This document shows, in pieces, positions 23,346-34,560 of a DNA stretch of 64,000 bases. The stretch comes from Pardosa pseudoannulata (Eukaryota; Arthropoda; Arachnida; Araneae; Lycosidae). The notes under the pieces were generated by a model that was not told the origin of the DNA, made no database searches, and saw only the letters and a program-made list of their open reading frames with translations. The position numbers and the translations under genes are program-made. The number at the start of each line of letters is the position of its first letter. Position 1 is the first letter of the stretch. The stretch is taken from the NCBI GenBank assembly GCA_032207245.1, contig CM063510.1, positions 46,612,692 to 46,676,691 on the forward strand, in the 5' to 3' direction.

Positions 23346-23900
23346 GCAAAAATTATATAAAAAACACCGCTTATTTAATATACACTAAATTTAAAAAACA
23401 ATAACATTATAAACTTGCTCACGAGAAATAAAATAATAAGATTATCATAACACCCACACAGGGGATCAAAACAACCGTAGGAGTCAGCCTTCAGCAAACT
23501 ACAAATACTGTTTATATAATACTGGACAGTCAAAATATAAGAAGAGAAAATTTGCATAAAGTGAAAAACAAAAAAAAAGCAAAAACCCAAAATGTACAAA
23601 TTAAGTAAATAAAGAAAAGATCATTACAAATGATAACCAGAACAATTAAAGACTCTGTTTACGATTTCAAAACATCGAAAATTAGATATATGTAACAAAC
23701 CTAACAATGACCATAAATGCTGTACAAAACTTAATTTTTTGCAAATCCATTTTATGGTACAGAGAGATGCGCTAGTAGGGAACGCTGTTATAGCAGCCAA
23801 AATAATTTGTGAAGAAGTAAGGATATCAAATGAGTAAGGAGTGAGAGGAAGAAAAATTATGACTGCAGAAAATTCACGAGACGTGGGGCTATCCTTTAAA
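23346..23900. other. spacer, nothing recognised
   Basis: AT-rich, no structure. It may contain the unrecognised 3' end of the hAT element. Confidence 0.4.
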
Positions 23901-24395
23901 CAAAGAATATCGAGACAGGAAGAATGTAGGGTGCAGTAGAGATAATGTAAACACTCAAGTGAAAATAGTGATCTCCAAGAGCCGTAAGAGAAAGAAACTT
24001 TACAGGGTCTTGCCCAGATTCAGCTTCTTCATTCTTCTTTTAAATTGTGTTTTGATTTTGTTTTTTAAATTGTTAATTCTGTAGATTATTGGTAAGATAT
24101 ACTAATACGTACACTTTACTTAATTTTTTTGTTATGTTACAAATTAAATTTTCTGTTAGATAGCTACAAGTAGCGTTGAACATTAGTTTCACTGAAAACC
24201 GAGTCTATATTATTCTTTAGAGCAGATGGGATTTGTAGTTCCTGCGCTGTTACGTCACTACGCAGAGGCATAGCTAGTAACAATTAAAACTGCAGCAGGT
24301 GTTGATCAAACAGACGGTGACTCCTGTAAGATTTCCCTTTTGAACAGCGCAAGATCAATCGGTTTTTAACCTTCGAGTGCGCTTTCTCCGGATTT
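23901..24395 (-). repeat. dispersed repeat R1, copy A
   Basis: About 495 bp, inverted relative to copies at 50670-51238 and 60659-62810. Shared minus-strand landmarks are CTCGAAGGTTAAAAACCG, GTAGTGACGTAACAGCGCAG, ACTACAAATCCCATCTGCT, AACAGAAAATTTAAT and ATATTCTTTG. It is uninterrupted and so serves as the empty-site reference for the nested copy C. The class is unknown. Confidence 0.8.
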
Positions 24396-24634
24396 TTTTT
24401 ACTTTAAAAAATACGAAGAGAAATGTTTTTGTCTCTGGATAAAACTATAAAAGAAATAAAAGAACGCCTTGATCAATTGCATGTCCTTGCAAGAAAATAA
24501 TCGTGTATAACACCGCGTAATCTATTGAATGAAGAATTTGAGTGCCAAATAAGTAATTTTATTGACATTGATAAAGAACAATTCCACATTAAAAGAAAAA
24601 GAATCAAGGTTTTTGTAAGGAATTTGCACCTACG
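24396..24634. other. short spacer
   Basis: AT-rich sequence between repeat R1 and the LTR-like repeat. The start of a 151-codon frame lying here (24525) is not supported, because its remainder is the repeat below. Confidence 0.45.
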
Positions 24635-25201
24635 ACTTGTGTTTCGCATACGTGTGCCCTTCTTGATATCTCCAAAATCGCCCCCGTTGACCCCCTTCTA
24701 CCCGGTGTTCCTTGGGGAAATAGGAGCTGGCCGAATAAGGGGGGCTGATAAGGTTTTTCGGATGCGTTTGTTTGTGTTTTTGCAGGCCGGCAGTACATCT
24801 GGAAGGGAGGACTTCTCTTTTCGGCAGGGATCAAGTTTCGAGAATGCTGACCCCCCCTTCCCCTCGAGGAAGGGAGAGAAGATCTACAAGAGAGCAGTTG
24901 GATTTGGGTCTGCGACTTGGAGACATCTCTCTGTTTTGCTGCGAGAGAATGTTATTTTGGATATGAAAATGCTGGATTAATACTTTTTTATTTTAGGCAG
25001 GCTCCGAGGCTCGAAATATGACATTTTGTTTTAATCTAATGTTTCATAAATCTTGTAAATAAGTTTGTGTTGTCCGTCTAAGCTTTTGGAGGAATTATTT
25101 TAACTATGCATCCCAGGGACGGTCTACGAACATACCTGCCCCAGTAATGTAGGCGAGCAGGTTCCACGCAAGTATAGCGCCCTAGAACAGTGTGCTATTA
25201 C
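24635..25201 (+). repeat. LTR-like dispersed repeat, copy 2
   Basis: Partner of 4668-5222: same start (TGTTTCGCATAC), GC-rich core with GGCAGTACATCTGGAAGG, TTTGTGTTGTCCGTCTAAG, and end CTATTACA. The two copies share the apparent frame through the core only because the DNA is similar. Stops and indels differ, so a protein is not claimed. Confidence 0.5.
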
Positions 25202-25808
25202 AGTTTTTATGGCTGTATCTGCAATATAAAACAAGACAATATATTGGAAATGCGAAGGAAATGCTTTTTTAACAATTGCATCATTGTTGCCAGTTGTAAA
25301 AGAAGCTTCTTTAAATTGAAGTTTCTAAAAAAAATTATCGGCTTTCTACAATGAGAGATTTAAGACTGCAAAATCTAGCCATATGATCTATCCATAGAAC
25401 CTAAAATTAGCAATAAAATAAATTTCGAGGACATTATACAAATTTTCGACTATGAAAGCTATAAAAATAAATAAAAGTTCACCCTAATTCGTCACATTGT
25501 ACAATACGTTTATTTATTAAAATGATGTAATCCTACTTATTTATAAACATAAAATAAAAAAAAAATATTTTTATGTTTTTTTTCTCTAAATTAATCAAGT
25601 AGAGGTATATGATTTATTTCATCAGTTTATTAAAACTGATTTGGAAAGGGCGGAAAATAGGCGGAAAAAGTTATAGGTACAGCACTAAGTAGGATTTATA
25701 TGCTTTCTACGGATTCAAGAAAATATACAAGGCATATGGCACAGACGGGGAACTTTTGAGCTCCAAAAGTTTTTTGGACTTTCAAGTTATCTCTTGCATT
25801 GGTTAATA
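25202..25808. other. spacer, nothing recognised
   Basis: AT-rich; ends at the TA that borders the next Tc1 remnant. Confidence 0.45.
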
Positions 25809-26080
25809 CACTCAAGAGCCAAAACATTATGAGTACCCCTACATTTTGCAATGCACTCGCCTCGATGACGTGGAAGGCACGTGATCAGGTGGAAGTGGTA
25901 TTTAGCTGCTGGAGAGTCTGAAGAATCATTATTTCACTTACTTCTGTGTGTGATGGGAAAGGCTGCGGATCTAAGCATTTTGATAGAGGGCAGATTGTAA
26001 TGGCTCGAAAGGTCGGAACAAGTATTTCCGAAACTGCACGCGATTTACAGTTGTTAGTACTTATGCAAAGTGGATGAATG
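25809..26080 (+). mobile_element. Tc1-like element remnant, 5' end and transposase N terminus
   Basis: Begins CACTCAAGAGCCAAAACATT after TA at 25807-25808, a Tc1-type terminus. At 25953 a frame opens MGKAADLSI and, after a one-base deletion, continues FDRGQIVMARKVGTSISETA, the first helix-turn-helix of Tc1 transposases. Similarity stops near 26080. The catalytic region and right end are missing. Confidence 0.8.
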
Positions 26081-27430
26081 ACGAAATGGCTTTGTTTCTC
26101 CTTTAATTTTGGTAATTTTTTGGCAACTTCGAGAACACCAAATTAATTTCTCCATAGCTCAACTATTATTATATAATTCCATTACGTATAGTTTCACATT
26201 TTAAGCATCATAATGTAATTCATCTTAACACTATGATTGGTTGGCTTATTAACACCCTCACAGTACAAGCAATTGTAAAACGTTTTGGCAGGAGCTAGCC
26301 AAATTTGGATTACCTGAATAAAACTACATTTCTTTTTTTGTCTTCAAATTTTACTGTATTCTTCAATATCCTAATAACTGCTTTGTACCTAGCATGGTTA
26401 CCATATTGTAATGAATAAAAACATCAATTACGTTCATATATAAGTGAATGTGCCTTCCTGATTATTTTGTTATGAAAGGCTCGATAAAAAAAAATACAAA
26501 TATGCAATAATTATTTAACCGTAGAACACTATCCTGTTTTTGTTGAACTTTGTTAATATCGTCCGTAAAACAACTTTTAAAAAATTTATTTCAAAGCAAG
26601 AAAAGGTAAGTACATATATTTTCCCGTAAAATTTTAATTACGGCACATCAAATCTATTTTCAACTTTTATCAGTTTATTATTTTAATTTTAAAACTTCTC
26701 TGGGACCTAAGGATATCGTTCAAAGGCTCAAATCAGATTCGTGTCATGGCCGAATACACGTCGAAACAATGTTTGAAAAAGGAATTTTCTTCTTTGACTT
26801 CATGTACACTCAATTTAGTAATCTTGTTTCACTCCATTGTTTAAGTGACAGTTAGCGTGTCCTACCATCATACTTTTCTCGATAGATATCGCACGCTTAC
26901 TATCTATATGTCATCTTCAATTGCACAAAATTTCTTTTCTACTAAACTTTTCCGGGAACATTTGAAACAAATTCATTTTTGCCAATTGTTCGCAACATTA
27001 ACATGTGTTGTTAAACTTACAAATAGTTTTAACGTTAGCATTGTTTCGAAAGTCTGCGATTTATTATTCTTTATAAGTCCATTTTTCTCCAAGGAATAGA
27101 GCATTAAATTACTTTTTAAGATGAGATTGGTTTAAGAAAATGAATTTATTTAGAATATTAGTTAAGTTTGTTTGACTTTAGCTGTTAATCTTGCGTACAT
27201 ATACATATACAGATGAGAGAATAATCTATATGTACAAAAGAAAAAGATAAAAAATGCACTAAAAAGTTTAAAAAAAAAGAGTTTTAATTAAGTCGCTTAC
27301 AAATAGATGGCGATACTAGTTTAAAATCACTGCAATTGGCATTCCAAATACTGTGAGCAATTTTTATTTATTTATTTTTTTCATTTACTACACTGATTTT
27401 TTTTTATCTATTTTTAAGGTTGAATATTGA
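26081..27430. other. spacer, nothing recognised
   Basis: About 1.35 kb of AT-rich sequence. An 84-codon frame at 26845-27099 has no family resemblance and simple composition. Confidence 0.4.
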
Positions 27431-27485
27431 ATTATCAACGGAAATGAACATATGTGCTAAACTTCAGATCTCTAGCTAGTCACGA
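27431..27485 (-). repeat. fragment of the large dispersed repeat
   Basis: Minus strand reads GTGACTAGCTAGAGATCTGA and then TTCATTTCCG, matching 62816-62865 and 8495-8540. Confidence 0.6.
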
Positions 27486-27691
27486 AGATGGCTAAAAATG
27501 AATTTCAAAATACTAACTGACACCAATACAAACACAAACTGAAGATAAATAAAAGAGGTTAAAAATTATCATAATTCCAACGTTAGCATAAAGCCGAAAA
27601 AAATTATCTACAAAATAAAAAAAAATGTAATTAGTATAGGGAGAAAAATAGCTTGAAGAACTCAATATCGTTTTTTCGAAAATATTGCTAA

Positions 27692-27864
27692 CAACGATGG
27701 CCGAATGGGTATAGCGCTGCTCTTCAGTACCGGGGTTTGTGGGTTCGAATGTCACAGGATGGAATAAATGTTCGTAGCCGTTGGGAATCGGCTTGAAGCA
27801 GTTTAATTCAGTCTTAACCCTCGTGTTTCAAAAATGTAGACCGTAGCGGAACCAAATCGAACAG
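27692..27864 (+). mobile_element. SINE family 1, moderately diverged
   Basis: Head AACAACGATGGCCGAATGG, B box GGGTTCGAATGTCAC, body GTAGCCGTTGGGAATCGGC, and a degenerate tail CCAAATCGAACAG. Flanks GAAAATATTGCT and GAAAATAGCT form only an imperfect TSD. Confidence 0.85.
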
Positions 27865-27879
27865 AAAATAGCTTAATTC

Positions 27880-28150
27880 TTTCGCCAAAACGGGGAGTTC
27901 TTTCTGCTTTCAAGTCTCTTTGGCTCTTTCTGAGGTGCGGGGTTCTGGTCTTTTCGTTTTTCGCATCAGAGCTAACGCCCTGCGCCTTCTTTCTCGCTTT
28001 GGTAGTTCATCGTTATCCTCTTGTCAGCGACAGCTTCTCGAACACTGCTTTGAAGATCAAATTAAAACGCCATCTGCAGTTATCTGGCACTCAAACTGTC
28101 TCCGGAAACGTCGAATCCGGGGAGATTATCAGTTTTATAACGTCATTTCA
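27880..28150. other. GC-richer block, possibly LTR-derived
   Basis: Balanced composition against an AT-rich background, with an open 83-codon plus-strand frame (27920-28171) of no known family. The text TCTTTGGCTCTTTCTGAGG looks like an LTR leader, but ends, TSD and a second copy are lacking. Confidence 0.25.
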
Positions 28151-28171
28151 TTACTTAAGTCAGGATTTTAG

Positions 28172-29109
28172 AACATTTAATAAAATCCTCAAAATGTTGC
28201 ACATATAAATGCAGACACAGTTTATCAGGGCAGTGGGTCTACACTTGATAAGCAAAGGGGGGATTGCCGCACTACATATGTTAGAAGGTCGGTCGTAGAT
28301 CATCCGCATCTTACAAAAATGATGAAAACTATGGATGTGGATTATTGGTATAAAAGTGTGAGTATGAAGAGGTAAAGTATTTAGCCGAACTGTTTATGAA
28401 ACAAAGTAACGAAGGTGTCAGAGAGCCATTTATATGCACATACGCTATTGATGAAATATTTAAAGTCTAAAATGAGGGAAACGTTTGTGAAAAAAGCCGC
28501 ATGAAGCTCCAGAGCCACGGTGTACCGACTCCTGGCTTTACTGCAAATACTAAGTGTGCTATCGCCTCTACTCTTCATGTACACTGTAATATCCTGGATA
28601 GCTTAAATGCTAAAAATAATTGAATTCTATTCCAAAAATTCGTTCATATGTATAATATTTATTTACAATTTAAAATAGAGAAGATAAGAGTTCGTAGGAA
28701 TATTTTACAGACACTTATATTGTGGTTCCGATATCAAGAAAGACCGAGAAGAATCTCAACGGAAAATCTTAGCCTTTCGGACACAACTTAAACTAAATAT
28801 CAGAGGAGGATATAACGATTCTCTTCACTTCTCAGATCGACCATGCATTCATCCTCAGTCGTTGATCTGTAGATCTTTGTTCCCTTTTAGGGGAAGGAAC
28901 CTGCCCTTTTCTCTCCGAGACGTAGGGCACCCAAGGACGCAACAACATTATACTCTTACTGTGGTGCGCCTACTTAAATGATTTTAATTTTGACAAAGCT
29001 TCATGTGCTTTAGAAAATATTGGTATGGATATCGTTTTCTTGTTCCTCCTACCTTCTTTCATGATCTTACTTCTGGACCGTATATAGGTTCTCCACTGGT
29101 ACGTGTCCG
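28172..29109. other. spacer, nothing recognised
   Basis: Mostly AT-rich, with a GC-richer stretch at 28840-28980 (TTTTAGGGGAAGGAACC). No repeat partner was seen. Confidence 0.4.
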
Positions 29110-29118
29110 AATGGTGTG

Positions 29119-29301
29119 GGAACGATGCTGAGTGGTTAGAGCGCTGATCTACGGTACCACAGTTTGTGGGTTCGAATTCGACAGTGGCATGGATGTTCTT
29201 AGTTGTTCGGAATAGGGTTTAAGCAGTAGGTCCCGGTTTCATTGGCCCTCGTGTTGCAAAAAAGTAAACCGTAATGCTCTAAACCAAATCAAAACCAAAG
29301 C
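29119..29301 (+). mobile_element. SINE family 1, full length, TSD
   Basis: Head GGAACGATGCTGAGTGGTTA, B box GGGTTCGAATTCGAC, body AGCAGTAGGTCCCGG, and tail CCAAATCAAAACC. The 9-bp TSD AATGGTGTG lies at 29110-29118 and 29302-29310. Confidence 0.88.
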
Positions 29302-29310
29302 AATGGTGTG

Positions 29311-30925
29311 TTATACCACCATTTGTTACTGATCCTCAAGTGGTCTAGGAAAATCATTGATTGGCCAGAAAGCTATATGGATCTACTCAATCTTGAAAAC
29401 TTATCAACACAAAAAAATAATTTCCCCATTTTTTCTAAGCGATATAGCTGGGAATTAACAAAGACGTGATGGATTTTTCCAATGATATATTTGAGAACGT
29501 AAAATATCCGGAAACGATGAATACAGGAAAAAAAGATTGCTTTGATGGTAATAAATTTGGGATTAAATGAATAGAATGGTGAATTTAAAAAAAACGAATA
29601 ATGTGGAAACGATATATCGATATTACGCCTAATTCGAGATTACAATAAGAGATTATAGTCAAATTTTATCTTAAAAATATGATGTGATCTGTCTACTAAA
29701 AAGGTCATTTTTAGTATATTCTAACCTGTGTGTCTAATGGTAATTACTAACAATCAGTGTGGATGCATTAAAAGTGATAATTTATAAACAATGTTAAATA
29801 ACTATAAAGTAGCCACAGACAAAACACATACAGCTTGTTATCACTGCGTCATCATTAATGAGAAATCTCCAGCCGAGCGTGATTTCGTGTGCATCCAGAC
29901 AACGATAATGATTTGTCGAGTTGTCGACATTAGCTATGATACTACATGAGCCGTGGACATTTGTTTCTATGACTCAATTGCGCCTGCATGTTGAAATCGC
30001 TTCCTTTCGGCTCGGAAGACTAAAAACATCCTTTCACGATTGACTTGTTACTATAATCCTTTTGTATGCACAGGCGTACCTTTGGGTCGGATAAACCAAC
30101 CCATGTGATATAGCACTCCTTTTTGACGCCACTAGATATTTTCAAAATGGAACGTATACTGAAGGAGTAAAAACTCCACCACGTATTACATTAAAAGTAC
30201 GAATTTATTTATCCCATTCTGCACAGTTCTTGATGTAATATGACATACACTATACTACATGAAACATCTAACGTGCACTTAAAGCTGTAATTTTAAAAAT
30301 CAAAATCGATGGTCAACCTCGTGTGCCACTATTGCACAACTCTCCTCCTCTATAGTGGTCAAACCTTTCAACCACAAAATATAACTGAGAGGTTGCTTTT
30401 AGAGTAAAATTTAATGTACTTTATTTTTGTATATTGAGGTCTACTTCAAAAAGTGCATAGTTTTGACATTTTGGCAAAAAACTGAGAAGAGGTAAAACAT
30501 TTCCGTGGTGAAGCCAATAGGAAAGTTAAAATTCGGATTCAGCATACCGAAAAACATAAGACGAATGAGAAAAAAAACTCCAATTTTTTTCCTGGCCCAA
30601 TCACTATTTGACTAGATTATTTCCTACATAGTCAACTGACTAGCCAATTCATTGAGCCCACGTTCATCCAAATACGACGAAGAAAATACAATTAAAATTC
30701 CGTAGTGAGCTAACGGCGGCACATGTTGGGATTCACATTTATAATTGAATATATTGCAGAATATTATTATTCGAATAATATATTATTTTTGCAGATATGC
30801 GTATTTTATAGATATTATGTCTTCTGGCCCACCCCTTTGACGCTTCCTCTTTCATACCAGTTACCGCCCCCATATAACTCTTCAGTAGCCATTTAGGGCG
30901 GTACCATCCCCGTTATAAACCAATG
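29311..30925. other. spacer, nothing recognised
   Basis: About 1.6 kb. Composition is more balanced at 29860-30140, but all frames are broken and no repeat partner was noticed. Confidence 0.4.
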
Positions 30926-30933
30926 GTTTAGAT

Positions 30934-31416
30934 CGGGGATGGACAAACTTTTTCGGCCGCGGGCCAAAATTCGAAAGAAAATAAATTTTGCTGGCCAAGA
31001 TAAATTTTTCTAAAATTTTAAAAACAATATACAAGTACCTAAAGGTTTAAATACGTTAATGAGATGAATGAAATTGCGATTTCATTTTTAAAAGTTCCTT
31101 ATACTGAGGTTCGAAGTGAGATGTACTGATTTTAAGGAACGATGCTAAATGCTCATCTGTCAGTCTACTTCTGAAATTATTCTTTCTAAAGTTCAAAGTT
31201 GAAAACACTTGTTCACATATAAGAAGCAAATATACCGCTGATTTTCTGGGCGTGAGATAATAAATTTGGGATATAATATTTAAGCAAAGTAGAAAAGGAG
31301 ATGGATATATAATGTATAAATATATATTTCTTTTAATTTGCCTTGGACCGGCAACTTAAAATTCTATCCGCGGGCCGGATAAAACCTTCCGGCGGGCCGT
31401 AGTTTGCCCATCCCTG
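30934..31416. mobile_element. hAT-type element (483 bp) with transposase C-terminal remnant
   Basis: Terminal inverted repeats CGGGGATGGACAAACTTTTT on the left and GTTTGCCCATCCCTG on the right. Eight-base flanks GTTTAGAT (30926-30933) and GTCTAGAT (31417-31424) match at 7 of 8. It is the longer relative of the MITE at 6424-6710. Confidence 0.88.
31056..31250 (-). pseudogene. hAT transposase C-terminal (dimerisation) fragment
   Basis: Minus strand is open from about 31250 to TAA at 31056-31058 and reads KSAVYLLLICEQVFSTLNFR, then RSRLTDEHLASFLKISTSHF and a short basic tail. The CEQVFS...SRLTDEHL order is the hAT C-terminal dimerisation signature. Only the last ~64 codons of a transposase that is normally >500 residues are present, so the element is non-autonomous. 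Confidence 0.8.
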
Positions 31417-31424
31417 GTCTAGAT

Positions 31425-32251
31425 AAACGGTCGGCACACTTTAGAACTTCAAGGACCACTACATATATAATTTTATTTGACGGATGATCAATTATATGAA
31501 TTTAAAATTAAAAAAAGCAGGGAATATTTGTAGAGAATAAAAATCAGAAACTACTATTTTATAATACAAAATGCTGATATCAGAAGTAAAAAAGTTATAT
31601 CGTAATTAAAAAAAAAAAACTTTCATTAATCAGCTTACAAAGTAAAGTATTACTATTTTCATTAGTTACTTTATTTTACTAAAAGAATACATAATATCTA
31701 CTTACTTATTATCTTACTTATTATCGGTTTTTTTATCTATTTTATTTAATTCTGGAAAAGAAGGAAAAGAATTAGTAGTTTGAAATCCAATCTTAGGCAC
31801 AATTTATTTCGCCAATATATAGTACTTAAGATTTAAAAAATAATAAAAAACATAATTCATCATAAGTTCTGTTAGTTTTCATTAGTTCAGTTGAATGTTA
31901 ATGAAACTTTTTGTTAGTTGTGTTGCAGATTGCAATAAATAATCATCCGGGTTTTTTTTTGAGACCATCAAAAATATTTCACGGACTTCTGGTTTTTCTA
32001 ACATATAAAACAAATTATTGCACTTTTTCATTTGCTCAAACAAAAGTAAAAGAAGAATATTTTAGAGCAATACAAATTCTAAGAATCGTCTGTCGCTAAT
32101 CCAATAAAATTAAAAGAATAGGAAATAAATCTAACCCCGTGAAAAAAAAAAAAAAATTGCGCGCAGAGTAATTTCTAACACTCCAAAATCTGGCCGCAGG
32201 TGGAAACTACGTCTATTCTCGCACAACACACATAGGTGTTTCGGAAAGGAA
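31425..32251. other. AT-rich spacer; would be the 3' side of the exon candidate
   Basis: Long A and T runs, including a 14-A run near 32142. If 32252-32394 is a terminal exon, this contains its 3' UTR on the minus strand. A clear minus-strand AATAAA near the stop was not found. Confidence 0.4.
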
Positions 32252-32394
32252 TTAATTTTTCTCCGAATATTTTTGACATCGGTCATCGCTATTTTCTACG
32301 ACCTTCAACACTTCGTTCTCGGTTTCTTCCACGAGGAACACTTCAGTTCCCTTCACTTTAAAGAGCTTGTCTCTCGGTGGGATGCCATCGGGTG
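32252..32394 (-). CDS. possible terminal coding exon of an unidentified host gene
   Basis: On the minus strand an acceptor-like ACTTTTCAG ends at 32395, followed by an open 143-bp segment ending in TAA at 32252-32254. After two bases completing a split codon it encodes 46 residues, starting PDGIPPRDKLFKVKGTEVFL and ending SDDRCQKYSEKN. The composition is protein-like: acidic and basic residues are mixed, G/C-ending codons are frequent, and the GC content rises sharply compared with the flanks. No transposon motif is present and the family is not recognised. Neighbouring exons, if any, would lie to the right, interrupted by repeats. It could also be a captured gene fragment. Confidence 0.4.
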
Positions 32395-32934
32395 CTGAAA
32401 AGTTTTATTAAACTTGCACCGTGTGGGTGTGGTCAGGAATTTATTCTCGTTCCCATTAATCACGAATTTTCGCAGATTACTCTGAAGGAGACTCGGTATA
32501 ATTTGTAATGCGAAAAGTGGCAGCATAAAATTTCACAGATTACCCTAAAGACCTTATCTCACGTCATCATACCCTCGTTGAAAAAGCAACAGATTCAGTT
32601 TACGATTTCATTTCCCAAAAAGAAAAAAGCGGATTTCTCGAGGAACAGGGGAAAAGGGTCAACTGATTAAAGTCCTTATCACACGTTATTCCTGAAAAAA
32701 ATATCTAGGTAGTATCTAGTAGACTTTTCATCAATATTTCTTATTTTTGGATAGGATTCCCATAAATGTTCTACATTAATTCCCAAGAAATATTTTACAA
32801 TCCAGTTCTTTCATAAAGTGAACAGCAATACAGTTAGTAAAATATCAGTTTATTCTTGCTATTTCCAGTGCCTCTTGGACTAGCCAAGCACGTGGCCAAA
32901 GGCTATACGAATCAAGGCTTTTTGATTCATTTCA
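32395..32934. other. spacer (putative intron side of the exon candidate)
   Basis: No further exon-like segment with splice signals was recognised in this interval. Confidence 0.35.
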
Positions 32935-33185
32935 CTGCAAGAACGTCTTACCTCCGGTGGGCTCTCGTAATTCAGAAACGAGGACAAAGCTGAAGTCCCC
33001 CAGGCTTGGCCTGCCACCCCAGAGGTATCGTTTGAGAACTTGGAGAACATTGTGTCCATGAACCTATTTTATCCCGTTCTCCAATTCACAATAAACGAAC
33101 AAGATGAAGCTTAGGCCTTCTCAAACATCCCTAACCAACAACCCTCCACTTACAAGATCGTTGCCTTTACCTGCTACTGCGAATG
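32935..33185 (-). mobile_element. SINE family 2, copy B, diverged
   Basis: Plus strand carries CTCGTAATTCAGAAACGAGG, CCCCCAGGCTTGGCCTGCCA and CAGAGGTATCGTTTGAGAAC, parallel to copy C. The tRNA-like head at the right (AAGATCGTTGCCTTT) is degenerate. Confidence 0.6.
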
Positions 33186-33605
33186 CAATTTAGGATCACG
33201 TTCAATTCATTTAGAAAGATAATTCAAAGTTTTCTTAGCTACGTCGGAATTATTGTTAAGTTCTTCCCAATTTTTTTTTTTTGCCGCAGTAATTAGTGGA
33301 AGTAAAGGAATGAAACTATCATTTCTACTACAACCTAAAGGTAGACAGAATTTGTTTTTAATACCAGTGATAAAATTTTCATTGCAACAAAAAATAATCG
33401 ATGATTATATTTAAACAACTAACTGACTGAGCTACCGCAACTCATATCAGTTTGTAATAGCATCAAAATTTTAAACAACATTACTTCAGCAAAGAGTAGA
33501 ATTCTATTTAACAAATAAAGGTACATATTAATTCGACAATAAGTGGAGCTCATGTACTGACATTCGGTGGAATGGGATAATATTGATATCAATTACATAT
33601 ATAAT
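33186..33605. other. spacer, nothing recognised
   Basis: AT-rich. No structure was seen apart from a T-run at 33270. Confidence 0.45.
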
Positions 33606-33730
33606 TTTCTTTGTACAGAGGGCGGATGGCAATTAAAAATGGATGTGCACAATTAGATATTATAACAGCCATAAAAAATTTCAGCCTTTTATGCCTAATA
33701 GTTTTTTTAGTTATATTCGAATATGTTAAT
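33606..33730 (+). repeat. direct-repeat segment flanking SINE family 2 copy C (left)
   Basis: GTGCACAATTAGATATTATAACAGCC-like text here (GTGCACAATTAGATATTATA) parallels GTGCACAACTAGGCGTTATA at about 34480. Each is followed by an AAAATTTCA...TTTTA block and TTTTTgAGTTA. The two lie on either side of the expanded SINE. Confidence 0.5.
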
Positions 33731-33824
33731 ACTTATTATATTATTACTATTAATTATAATGCGAGAGAACTTGTTTTTATAATATTTGCCATACAACATT
33801 TGTTAGCCAGTTTAATATGGGAGC

Positions 33825-34425
33825 CCCATATAGGCTGCCAACACTACTTCTTAGGTGAACACAAAGACCCCCAGGCCTGGCCTACCAAACAAAAACGTGG
33901 GTCCTCGTAATTAAGAAGCAAGGACTAAGCAAAAGACCCCCAGGCCTGGCCTACCATCCGCACTACTTCTTAGGTTCTTAGGTTATAAACAAAAACGTGG
34001 GTCCTCGTAATTAAGAAGCAAGGACTAAGCAAAAGACCCCCAGGCCTGGCCTACCATCCACACTACTTCTTAGGTTCTTAGGTTATAAACAAGAACGTGG
34101 GTCCTCGTAATTAAGAAGCAGGGACTAAACAAAAGACCCCCAGGCCTGGCCTACCATCCACACTACTTCTTAGGTTCTTAAGTTAAAAACAAAAACGTGG
34201 GTCCTCGTAATTAAGAAGCAGGGACTAAACAAAAGACCCCCAGGCCTGGCCTACCATCCACAGAGGTATTGTTGGGAACTTGGGGGTCTTTGCCACTAAC
34301 CTATTTTATGTACCCCAAAGGACATTAACGATCACGATGGTTCTTTTGCCGACACGAACCTTGAACTTTCAACCCTCTGGTTATAAAATCGATGTCTTTG
34401 GCGACAGAGCTACCGTGGCATATTA
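33825..34425 (-). mobile_element. SINE family 2, copy C, with internally amplified body
   Basis: On the minus strand the head reads GCCACGGTAGCTCTGTCGCC (A-box-like), then ATAACCAGAGGGTTGAAAGT and TTCAAGGTTCGTGTCGG (B-box-like). After about 160 bp the body enters a 100-bp tandem array (33842-34260) made of its own tail sequence. A normal copy would be ~250 bp; this one is ~600 bp. Confidence 0.72.
33842..34260. repeat. 100-bp tandem array inside a SINE
   Basis: CACTACTTCTTAGGT starts at 33842, 33961, 34061 and 34161, and GTCCTCGTAATTAAGAAGCA at 33901, 34001, 34101 and 34201. The latter spacing is exactly 100 bp each time. Units differ at only a few positions; the first unit has a variant left part. 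Confidence 0.95.
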
Positions 34426-34446
34426 TTGCTATTTAAAACTTTTGTA

Positions 34447-34560
34447 GAATAGAGTACAGATAACGATCAAAAGATAAGGTGCACAACTAGGCGTTATAAC
34501 AGTTAAAAATACAAAATTTCAATATTTTACGGCTGATGGTTTTTGAGTTATGAGACACGC
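34447..34560 (+). repeat. direct-repeat segment flanking SINE family 2 copy C (right)
   Basis: Partner of 33606-33730. Identity is moderate by eye, so the duplication is older than the 100-bp array. Confidence 0.45.

Noticed and set aside
33842..34260. CRISPR-like array, because of regular 100-bp spacing
   Set aside because: The whole 100-bp unit repeats with no unique spacers, and the DNA is eukaryotic and SINE-derived.
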